From: Smithella sp. D17 | Lineage (GTDB): Bacteria; Desulfobacterota; Syntrophia; Syntrophales; Smithellaceae | Direction of reading: 5' to 3' | Assembly: GCA_000753945.1 (NCBI GenBank) | Contig: JQOA01000225.1 | Coordinates: 1 to 11,054 of the forward strand | Length of the DNA: 11,054 nucleotides | Shown: positions 1 through 5,403 of the stretch, one piece after another | Layout: each line of letters opens with the position of its first letter | Position numbering within the stretch: position 1 is the first letter of the stretch | The notes under the pieces: model-generated | What the model was told of the DNA's origin: nothing | Database searches by the model: none | The model's input: only the letters and a program-made list of their open reading frames with translations | Position numbers and translations under genes: made by a program

Positions 1-24
1 CTACTTTTTCAGTAGGAGATTTTT

Positions 25-273
25 ATGAAACCTAAAATGTTCGTTTGGCTTATCTTTATCGAATTCATTGTGTTTTTCATTCGTTCTGCTTTTGCGCTCA
101 CTCTCAGAGAAAAGGTAAAATATGTGAAGTTTTTAACGGGATCTAAAATAGAATTTACACCGCAGGAAAGAGAAAAATATGCGAAGGCCTTTATGGAATC
201 AGCGAGCGGGCTTACATTGAAAATTTCATTTTTTATTCAAAATGTTTTTAAAAGGAGGTTTTATGAAATGTAA
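25..273 (+). CDS. Short secreted-type repeat protein, probable truncated duplicate of the downstream binding-protein N-terminus
   Basis: An 82-residue frame starts at ATG 25 behind a Shine-Dalgarno TAGGAGA (13-19). Residues 1-24 form a hydrophobic signal-peptide-like segment ending SAFA. Two 19-residue units follow (LTLREKVKYVKFL..., FTPQEREKYAKAF...). They closely match the units at the start of the next gene, in the same order after the same signal-peptide junction. A third unit begins as LTLK at position 211, exactly 114 nt after the first unit, and then loses the pattern (ISFFIQNVFKRR...). The stop TAA at 271-273 overlaps the start of the next gene (263), so translation may be coupled. 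No known domain is visible. I read it as a fragment of a duplicated binding-protein gene that could still be translated and exported. A functional small helical protein is also possible. Confidence 0.55.
   Translation: MKPKMFVWLIFIEFIVFFIRSAFALTLREKVKYVKFLTGSKIEFTPQEREKYAKAFMESASGLTLKISFFIQNVFKRRFYEM
97..222 (+). repeat. Diverged copy of the 19-aa repeat array (two units plus a broken third)
   Basis: Within the short upstream gene, units begin at 97 and 154. A third starts at 211 (LTLK) and then degenerates. The 97-to-211 spacing is exactly 114 nt, the same higher-order period as in the array at 341-601. Both arrays directly follow a signal-peptide junction (AFA-LTL and VFA-LTL), which supports a segmental duplication covering the signal peptide and repeats. 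Confidence 0.7.
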
Positions 274-1603
274 CAACCTTATCAAGCTTCTCTGTATGTG
301 TTTAGTTGTGTTTTTTATCGGATCAACCTCTGTTTTTGCGCTTACGCTTCAGGAAAAGGCAAAATACGCTAAGTTCTTGACGGGATACGCAAGCGAGCTT
401 TCGCCTCAGGAAAAAGAAAAAATTGCGAAGGCCTTGATAGAATCCGCGACAGGACTTTCAGCACAAGAAAAGGCAAAATACGCGAAGTTTTTAGCAGGAT
501 CCACAAGCGATTTTACCCCTCAGGAAAAAGAAAAATATTCTAATGTTTTTATAGAGACCGCACTTATGATTTCACCACAAGACAAGGCAAAATATGCAAA
601 TCTCCCCGGTGTACAGAACTTAAAAAAAGTTAAACCAAACGGTGAGTTCCTGTATGTTGTCAAAATGGGTACATTAGCCCCGAAAGGAGTTGGTTGGGCT
701 GCTATAATCGAAACAATAGTTAATCGTGGGATATTAAAGGTGACAAGCGGGCTGATATATTTGAACTGGTATTACGGTGGTACGATGGGTGATGACCAGG
801 ATCTTCTGGCCAAGATGCGCAACCAACAGTTGCAGGGAGGCGGATTTTCCGGGCAGGGAATGCTGTGGGCTTGTCCGGAAATGGCTTTGATGGAATTACC
901 GTTCATGTTCGAAAGTTACGATGAAGTGGAATATATTTATTCAAAACTAAGGCCGCGCATTAATCAGTGGTTTGAAAGGCATGGATATCATCTTGTTCTG
1001 TTGGCAGAACAAGATTTCGATCAGGTCTATTCCACTAAAATTCCTATTAAGACCCCGGATGATTTCAGGAACAGCCGTGTGTTAACATGGTATGGGCTGC
1101 TGGAAGAGAAAGTTTTGAAGGCCGCAGGTGCGAGTCCTTTGCCTATTCGCGTACCGGAAGTGGCCGCTTCCATCCGCACAGGAGTATGCGATGCCTTCAT
1201 CAGTCCAAGCATCTGGGCAGTTGGAACGCAGATGTACAGCGTTATGAAATACGTGAATCCCATGCATATACGTTATTCGCCGGCCGGCGGTGTGATAACC
1301 ATGCAAACATGGAATCTGTTACCTGAGGAAACAAGGGTTGCTATCGATTATTATGTAATGTCAATAGAGAAAGACTTCAGGCGGCAAGTCCGTGAAAGCA
1401 ATGAAAAATGTCTGAAAGCCATGTATAAATACGGGATGAAAGAAGTGAAGATGACTCCCGCAGAGATTGATCTTCTGAAGAAGAGACTCATGCCGGTTTG
1501 GGATGAATTTGCCGCAAAGGGATATTATACCAAAGCCGAATTAGCTGAAGTTAAAGCCCTTTTAGCGGAGTATCGAGCCAAAAATAAAAAAAATAACAGA
1601 TAA
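263..1603 (+). CDS. TRAP transporter DctP-family periplasmic substrate-binding protein with N-terminal 19-residue repeats
   Basis: The start ATG 263 is chosen over ATG 242 because AGGAGG (253-258) sits just upstream, and it gives a 446-aa protein with a clean signal peptide (residues 1-26, ending SVFA). Residues 27-113 are four and a half 19-residue repeats of the form [L/F/I][S/T]xQEKxKxAK. The DctP-type fold occupies roughly residues 130-440, with family-style motifs KMGTLAPKG (134-142), GGTMGDDQDLLAKMR, LQGGGFSGQGM and LPFMFESYDEVEY, and a charged helical C-terminus. TRAP binding proteins capture organic acids or other ligands in the periplasm for DctQ/DctM membrane subunits, which are not seen here. 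The usual family length is about 330 aa, so the repeats explain the excess. The segment that normally carries the carboxylate-binding arginine reads FRNSRVLTW, so the ligand may not be a classical dicarboxylate. The ligand is unknown. Family call sure, repeat function unknown. Confidence 0.88.
   Translation: MKCNNLIKLLCMCLVVFFIGSTSVFALTLQEKAKYAKFLTGYASELSPQEKEKIAKALIESATGLSAQEKAKYAKFLAGSTSDFTPQEKEKYSNVFIETALMISPQDKAKYANLPGVQNLKKVKPNGEFLYVVKMGTLAPKGVGWAAIIETIVNRGILKVTSGLIYLNWYYGGTMGDDQDLLAKMRNQQLQGGGFSGQGMLWACPEMALMELPFMFESYDEVEYIYSKLRPRINQWFERHGYHLVLLAEQDFDQVYSTKIPIKTPDDFRNSRVLTWYGLLEEKVLKAAGASPLPIRVPEVAASIRTGVCDAFISPSIWAVGTQMYSVMKYVNPMHIRYSPAGGVITMQTWNLLPEETRVAIDYYVMSIEKDFRRQVRESNEKCLKAMYKYGMKEVKMTPAEIDLLKKRLMPVWDEFAAKGYYTKAELAEVKALLAEYRAKNKKNNR
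341..601 (+). repeat. Tandem 57-nt (19-aa) repeat array, organised as 114-nt (38-aa) double units
   Basis: Inside the binding-protein gene, units begin at 341, 398, 455, 512 and 569; the last is partial. Alternate units are most alike: those at 341 and 455 read xxQEKAKYAKFL, and those at 398 and 512 read xxPQEKEK. The higher-order period is therefore 114 nt. Each unit starts with an S/T-x-x-E helix-capping pattern followed by an amphipathic Lys/Ala/Tyr stretch, which suggests short helices in series. The array lies between the signal peptide and the DctP domain. Hand counts of single 60-nt lines give about 30-43% G+C across 1-780, against 55-60% in the two lines counted further downstream in the gene. 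Confidence 0.85.
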
Positions 1604-1644
1604 AAGAAATAATTTAAAACAAGAAGTAAAAATTAAACAATAAG

Positions 1645-1653
1645 AGGAGGTGA
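1645..1653 (+). promoter_or_regulatory. Very strong Shine-Dalgarno site of the gamma-like subunit gene
   Basis: AGGAGGTGA lies 5 nt before ATG 1659 and is a near-full-length complement to the 16S rRNA 3' end. It fixes the start of a gene only 54 codons long. The site implies high translation of the small subunit compared with neighbours that have shorter sites. Confidence 0.8.
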
Positions 1654-1658
1654 TATTA

Positions 1659-1823
1659 ATGCCGTTATGCAAGGAGTGTAAGAAGTTCTTTCCCGTAAAG
1701 GAAGATCCGAACAAAGGGGACTGTGTTCAAAGAGTGGTTGATCCGAGACAGGCCTACTACAAAGCGAAACCGGTGGGAGCAAGTATGGACGCAAGTTCGT
1801 GCTCTTCATTTGAGAAAAAATAA
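1659..1823 (+). CDS. assC: X-succinate synthase gamma-like small subunit (BssC/AssC type)
   Basis: This 54-aa protein begins MPLCKECKKFFPVKEDPNKG and has four cysteines at 4, 7, 22 and 48 (C-x2-C-x14-C-x25-C). The arrangement C-x2-C-x2-FFP, then GDC, then C-S-S-F near the end matches the small gamma subunit of fumarate-adding glycyl radical enzymes such as benzylsuccinate synthase. In that family the small subunits adopt a HiPIP-like fold that binds one [4Fe-4S] cluster and sits on the catalytic subunit. Small size, cysteine spacing and a position upstream of the catalytic gene all agree, as in bssC-bssA order. It lies 55 nt after the binding-protein gene and 77 nt before the next subunit gene, with no terminator visible on either side. 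The symbol is by analogy; the subfamily cannot be settled from so short a protein. Confidence 0.75.
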   Translation: MPLCKECKKFFPVKEDPNKGDCVQRVVDPRQAYYKAKPVGASMDASSCSSFEKK

Positions 1824-1900
1824 AAACAGATCATTTGCTTACCCATATTAAAAAGGGGAGTTAGCTGAAAAGCCAAAAGGTTAAGAAGGGAGGAAATTTT

Positions 1901-2269
1901 ATGGCAGAAAACGATAAATGGAAGCAGGCTTTATCCGTGTCAATGTCAGCAAGTCATCGGTCTTCGGGTGTGGAGGCGCGGGAGAATGTACCGCAGATCA
2001 GTTGTGGAGTATGCAAAAATTTTTCTGAGACCGCCTTCTCGTCCGATGGCCGGGGGACGTGCCGGATACTGAAATCAGGTTCGGATATAAGTCTGGAAAA
2101 ACCTGTTTACGTTTTGGATGGTGACGTATCATTATTTATAAAATTTAATACGGACGCTGCGCGTTGTGAGCGGTTTGAAAGGATGGAGATAATAGATACG
2201 GATGGTTCGGAGTGTGCGGACCCGGCTTATCGTCGATCACAGCGTCAGATGGAAAAGATTGTGAAGTAA
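1901..2269 (+). CDS. Gamma-like cysteine-rich protein, probable extra X-succinate synthase subunit (MasB-like?)
   Basis: This 122-aa cytoplasmic protein starts at ATG 1901, 7 nt after GGGAGG (1888-1893). Residues 1-30 are a polar extension. The core has cysteines at 35, 38, 54 and 89 (C-x2-C-x15-C-x34-C) in the contexts CGVCKNF, GTC and CERF, the same layout as the 54-aa gamma-like protein just upstream. A fifth cysteine (105) lies in the tail. I infer a paralogous HiPIP-like [4Fe-4S] domain with an insertion before the last cysteine. Alkane-type synthases (Mas of strain HxN1) are known to encode one more small protein, MasB, than benzylsuccinate synthase does, and this gene may be its counterpart. 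It sits between the gamma-like and catalytic genes, 85 nt before the latter. The subunit role is inferred, and I cannot confirm homology to MasB without alignment. Confidence 0.6.
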   Translation: MAENDKWKQALSVSMSASHRSSGVEARENVPQISCGVCKNFSETAFSSDGRGTCRILKSGSDISLEKPVYVLDGDVSLFIKFNTDAARCERFERMEIIDTDGSECADPAYRRSQRQMEKIVK

Positions 2270-2287
2270 GAACAAAAAACTAAAAAA

Positions 2288-2338
2288 ATGAGGAGAATAT
2301 AAGAGTTCTTCCCGTTAGAGGATGATAAAAAGAGATAA
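2288..2338 (+). pseudogene. Possible decayed start of a third gamma-like subunit gene
   Basis: From 2303 one frame reads EFFPLEDDKKR and then stops at 2336-2338. This resembles residues KKFFPVKEDPNK of the gamma-like subunit at 1659. The nucleotides also align over about 36 nt, with AGGAG then TTCTTCCCGTTAGAGGATGAT against AGGAG then TTCTTTCCCGTAAAGGAAGAT. Upstream in that frame is a stop (2300-2302), and the ATG at 2288 runs into it, so nothing useful is translated. The similarity is short and could be chance. Confidence 0.3.
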
Positions 2339-2342
2339 CAAT

Positions 2343-2348
2343 GGAGGG
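2343..2348 (+). promoter_or_regulatory. Shine-Dalgarno site that decides the catalytic-subunit start
   Basis: GGAGGG lies 6 nt before ATG 2355. The alternative in-frame ATG at 2322 has purines immediately abutting it and no usable spacing, and starting there would translate the GGAGGG itself. The start at 2355 is therefore preferred, giving MAEAAVNIKELEKNQ as the N-terminus. Confidence 0.75.
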
Positions 2349-2354
2349 TATATT

Positions 2355-4856
2355 ATGGCAGAGGCAGCAGTAAACATTAAAGAACTGGAAAAAAATCAAG
2401 AATGGTGGCGTGTAGCAGAGCAAAAACGGTCTAAACGCCTGGATTACCTGCGAAAAGCTGTATGGAAGAAAGGAGCAGTCGGCGGATTATATGCTCCCGG
2501 CATAAAAGTAGACCTGGAAAGAGCAGGACTTTTTACAGAAGGCTATTTTGCCAATCTGAATGATCCGGGAATGGTGCGCCATGCCAAGGCAGTGGCCAAT
2601 GTGCTGGATAACATCCCCATCTTTATCACCGACCAGGCACAACTGGTGGGTTATGTAGGGAGCGCCCCTCATACCATCAGTTGGCTGATCGAAGGCGGTT
2701 CCTTGTTAAATGAGGAAGTTTATAACGAACCGGGTATCGCGCCGGAACCTGAGGCGGAATCGCTGAAGAAGATGGCGGCAATGATGGACAAATGGAACGG
2801 ATATAGCGTCCAGGACAGGTTTATACCTTATGTTCTCTCCTTTGCCGCGGAAGAGGGTGTCAAGCTTTTGAGCGGCGCTGTCGGTTGGGGACTTCCTATT
2901 TCCATTTCCGGTTACAACGGCAAGGATTACGAATACATTCTGACAGCCAAACGGGGTTTTGAGGACATCATTGCAGAGATTGACCGCAGACAGGAAGATA
3001 TGAAAGATAAAGCAAGAAAAAAAGCCGGTCCGGAATATCTCCACGTGGGTTCCCGAATGATGAATTGGGAAGGCATGAAGATCGCGCTACAGGCGGTTAT
3101 CCGGTACGCCAACCGGTATGCGAGACTGGCCAAGATTGTTGCGGAGAACTACGAAACCGATCCGAAGCGCAGGGAAGAGCTTCTGCGAATTGCGGAAACC
3201 TGCGAACGGGTGCCCGCGAAGCCTCAGCGCAATTTACAGGAATCTCTCCAGTTCGACCACTTCCTGCAGGTCGTGGAGCGGTTTGAATCGGGTGGCGGTG
3301 CCTGGCCATCCCGTCCGGACTATTATCATGGTTCGTGGTATGACAAGGATGTCAATATAGACAAACGACTGACCAAGGAAGAGGCGCTTGATCTTGTGGG
3401 TGAGTTCATGATTCGCGCCCATGAAGTAGGGAGTTTTTTCCCTCGCTGGACTCGCGAAGGTCTCCAGGGAATTACAGGAACCTGGGTCTGGACATTGGGC
3501 GGTGTAAAACAGGATGGAGCGGATGCCTGCAATGATTTGACCGTTGCATTTCTTCAGGCGGCGCGTCTTGTGCGCGTATCTAACCCGACCTTTGCCTTCC
3601 GCTGGCATCCACAGGTAAAAGACGAGGTAATGCGGGAATGTTTTGAATGCATCCGTCAGGGTCTGGGATATCCCTCTATGCGGAACGATCCGGTTCTGAT
3701 AACCAATGTGATGCATTGGCACGGTCATCCCATCGAGGAGGCAAGAACCTGGGTTCATCAGGCCTGCATGTCCCCCTGCCCGACGACGAAGCATGGTTTC
3801 CAGCCGATGCGCATGGCCTCGGCAACGGCCAATATGGCGAAGGTTGTTGAATATGCCTTGTTCAACGGGTACGATCCAATTGTCAATATGCAGATGGGGC
3901 CTCAAACGGGTGACGCGCGGAAATTCAAGAGCTTTGATGAGCTTTACAACGCCTGGGCAGAGCAGCTCAAGTGGCTTATGAATCTGCTGACCATGTCCGT
4001 CAATTTCGGTCGTGTTATGTCGCCCGAGATGTGTCCGCGATCGTTTCTCTCGTCGATTTCCGAGCGCTGTGTGGAAAGCGGTCAGGATGCGGCTTCCCCG
4101 GAAGGTGATCGCGGCAATTCCTGGATTACAGCGTTCACCTGGGTGGAAAACATCGACAGTCTGGCCGCAGTGAAAAAGCTGGTTTTTGATGACAAGAAAT
4201 ACACCATGGATCAGTTAATAACCGCTCTGGAGGCCAATTGGGAAGGCTTTGAGCAAATGCGTCTGGATTTCGTGAAAAACGCACCCAAATGGGGAAACGA
4301 TGATGATTACGTAGATGATATTATGCTGAAATGCTTAAGAGAGGCCGCTGCATTCTCCAGGGTAATCAAAGACCCATCCGGAAATAACTGGCCGATATTG
4401 CCGGAAAACGTCAGCGGCAATATTCACTATGCCAACATCGTGCGTGCGTTACCCAACGGCAGACGGCTTGGTGATGCCCTGTATGACGGCGGCATTTCTC
4501 CCGGACCGGGATTGGATAAGAAGGGACCGACAGCAGTGCTGAAGTCCTGCGGAAAAATCAATCACATAACTGATGGACGCGCGTTCTTGCTGAACCAGCG
4601 GTTATCGCCGACGCAGTTATCCGGAGAGAAGGGCTATCAATTATGGAGATCCTATATGCATACCTGGGCAGATCTTGGATTGGACCATATTCAATTCAAC
4701 GTGATTGACGATACAACACTGCGATCAGCCCAGAGGGAGCCTGAAAAATACCAGGAAGTTATTGTTCGTGTTGCCGGATACAGTGCGCATTTTGTGGACA
4801 TCAGCCGCAAGACGCAGGATAATATCATCCAGCGTACTGTTCAGGGAATTGGTTAG
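2355..4856 (+). CDS. assA: Fumarate-adding glycyl radical enzyme, catalytic subunit (alkylsuccinate synthase type)
   Basis: This 833-aa protein has the pyruvate formate-lyase fold signatures. The thiyl cysteine is Cys471, in WVHQACMSPCPTTKHG. The radical glycine is Gly808, in VRVAGYSAHFVD, 25 residues from the end. Arg486, 15 residues after the cysteine in QPMRMASAT, has the spacing of benzylsuccinate synthase Cys493/Arg508, where the arginine binds a fumarate carboxylate. That separates it from diol dehydratases, choline lyase and pyruvate formate-lyase. The reaction would be anaerobic radical addition of a hydrocarbon C-H carbon to fumarate, giving a substituted succinate in the cytoplasm. 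The segments DGGISPGPGLDKKGPTAVLK, LLNQRLSPTQL and ISRKTQDNIIQRTVQ match my recollection of AssA/MasD better than BssA or NmsA. Toluene- or naphthalene-type substrates are less likely but not excluded. The radical-SAM activase it needs is not in this window. Small-subunit genes flank it on both sides. Confidence 0.85.
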   Translation: MAEAAVNIKELEKNQEWWRVAEQKRSKRLDYLRKAVWKKGAVGGLYAPGIKVDLERAGLFTEGYFANLNDPGMVRHAKAVANVLDNIPIFITDQAQLVGYVGSAPHTISWLIEGGSLLNEEVYNEPGIAPEPEAESLKKMAAMMDKWNGYSVQDRFIPYVLSFAAEEGVKLLSGAVGWGLPISISGYNGKDYEYILTAKRGFEDIIAEIDRRQEDMKDKARKKAGPEYLHVGSRMMNWEGMKIALQAVIRYANRYARLAKIVAENYETDPKRREELLRIAETCERVPAKPQRNLQESLQFDHFLQVVERFESGGGAWPSRPDYYHGSWYDKDVNIDKRLTKEEALDLVGEFMIRAHEVGSFFPRWTREGLQGITGTWVWTLGGVKQDGADACNDLTVAFLQAARLVRVSNPTFAFRWHPQVKDEVMRECFECIRQGLGYPSMRNDPVLITNVMHWHGHPIEEARTWVHQACMSPCPTTKHGFQPMRMASATANMAKVVEYALFNGYDPIVNMQMGPQTGDARKFKSFDELYNAWAEQLKWLMNLLTMSVNFGRVMSPEMCPRSFLSSISERCVESGQDAASPEGDRGNSWITAFTWVENIDSLAAVKKLVFDDKKYTMDQLITALEANWEGFEQMRLDFVKNAPKWGNDDDYVDDIMLKCLREAAAFSRVIKDPSGNNWPILPENVSGNIHYANIVRALPNGRRLGDALYDGGISPGPGLDKKGPTAVLKSCGKINHITDGRAFLLNQRLSPTQLSGEKGYQLWRSYMHTWADLGLDHIQFNVIDDTTLRSAQREPEKYQEVIVRVAGYSAHFVDISRKTQDNIIQRTVQGIG

Positions 4857-4863
4857 AATTCTA

Positions 4864-4908
4864 AGAAAGTGGGGGAAATGTCAATGAGGGGCAATACCCC
4901 CACTTTCT
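4864..4908 (+). promoter_or_regulatory. Intercistronic 12-bp hairpin between catalytic and beta-like subunit genes
   Basis: AGAAAGTGGGGG (4864-4875) and CCCCCACTTTCT (4897-4908) are perfect inverted repeats around a 21-nt loop. The loop also holds GGGG (4888-4891), which could pair with the same C tract in a shorter competing hairpin. No T-run follows, so it is a poor intrinsic terminator. It starts 8 nt after the stop of the catalytic gene and ends 59 nt before the next start. A role in mRNA 3'-end protection, processing or partial attenuation that sets subunit ratios is my inference. Confidence 0.6.
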
Positions 4909-4967
4909 GACTGAAATAACGACAAGAAAAGGGGATACAATTCACGGATACAAAGGAGAAAGAGAAT

Positions 4968-5189
4968 ATGAAATGCGTAGAGTGTAATTTCGATGGTCCT
5001 AGCGATAAATTCCGTTATTTGTACAATGCCCGGATTGATTCATCGCTTACGCTAAGGCAGTGTCCCAACTGCCAGGTATGGCTGGCAGTGGATGAACTGG
5101 CTGGCACTATTAAACAGAAAGTCGGTTTGGGCGAGGCACCCTGGGGCAAATCAGCCGGCATCGAGGGTTTGGCAACCGATAACGTGTGA
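4968..5189 (+). CDS. assB: X-succinate synthase beta-like small subunit (BssB/AssB type)
   Basis: This 73-aa protein starts at ATG 4968, 9 nt after AAAGGAG (4952-4958). It has four cysteines as two knuckles, C3-x2-C6 (MKCVECNFDGP) and C32-x2-C35 (RQCPNCQVW). A polar Gly/Ala-rich tail follows without further cysteines. Size, spacing and a place directly downstream of the catalytic gene fit the beta subunit of fumarate-adding glycyl radical enzymes (bssA-bssB order). In that family this subunit also binds a [4Fe-4S] cluster in a HiPIP-like fold and restricts access to the radical site. A generic zinc-ribbon protein is the alternative reading of two CxxC pairs, but the context argues against it. 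No further co-directional gene follows, so the operon probably ends here. Confidence 0.72.
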   Translation: MKCVECNFDGPSDKFRYLYNARIDSSLTLRQCPNCQVWLAVDELAGTIKQKVGLGEAPWGKSAGIEGLATDNV

Positions 5190-5226
5190 CAAAACACAAC
5201 AAGCAGAGATAATATTGGTAATGGAT

Positions 5227-5263
5227 TTATGCCGATGGTTAGCAATGCTAAACATCGGCATAA
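5227..5263 (+). promoter_or_regulatory. Long hairpin downstream of the operon
   Basis: TTATGCCGATG (5227-5237) pairs with CATCGGCATAA (5253-5263). Beyond one G-A mismatch the inner TTAGC/GCTAA (5239-5243, 5247-5251) also pairs, leaving a 3-nt loop AAT. It lies 37 nt after the last operon stop. The nearest T-run (5313-5319) is 50 nt further on, so this is not a standard intrinsic terminator. It could protect the mRNA 3' end or be a remnant of a palindromic repeat. Confidence 0.55.
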
Positions 5264-5333
5264 TGAAAGATGGCGTGGGTGATATAGTTAACAAGATATT
5301 TAATTAACTTGCTTTTTTTATCATGATTTATGG

Positions 5334-5374
5334 ATTCCCGCCTTCCTACCCTAAAGGGCATCCTGGACGGGAAT
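5334..5374. repeat. REP-like palindromic intergenic element
   Basis: ATTCCCG (5334-5340) and CGGGAAT (5368-5374) form an inverted repeat around an inner CCC-TAAA-GGG hairpin (5349-5358). The outer sequence, GGATTCCCGCC to CGGGAATAACAG, has the look of the ATTCCCG...CGGGAAT repeats scattered between genes in many proteobacterial genomes. It lies between two convergent genes, a typical position, where it might also help end transcription from either side. Copy number cannot be judged from one window. Confidence 0.45.
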
Positions 5375-5403
5375 AACAGAAATTAAAATAAGATCGAAAA
5401 AAT

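Noticed and set aside
1..15. Hairpin CTACT/AGTAG touching the first Shine-Dalgarno site
   Set aside because: Only 5 bp at the very edge of the window; without upstream sequence it cannot be told from chance.
242..262. ATG 242 as the start of the binding-protein gene
   Set aside because: It would translate through the AGGAGG at 253-258 and put charged residues before the signal peptide; ATG 263 has the proper spacing.
3234..3905. 223-codon minus-strand frame
   Set aside because: It lies wholly opposite the glycyl radical enzyme and has no recognisable protein features; it is a shadow of a well-supported gene.
4968..5189. Reading the 73-aa protein as a zinc-ribbon regulator
   Set aside because: Two CxxC pairs would allow it, but size, order and position next to the catalytic gene fit the beta subunit of the synthase better.
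5292..5319. Intrinsic terminator at CAAG...CTTG followed by seven Ts
   Set aside because: The stem is only about 4 bp with a 12-nt A/T-rich loop, too weak to call, although the T-run is real.
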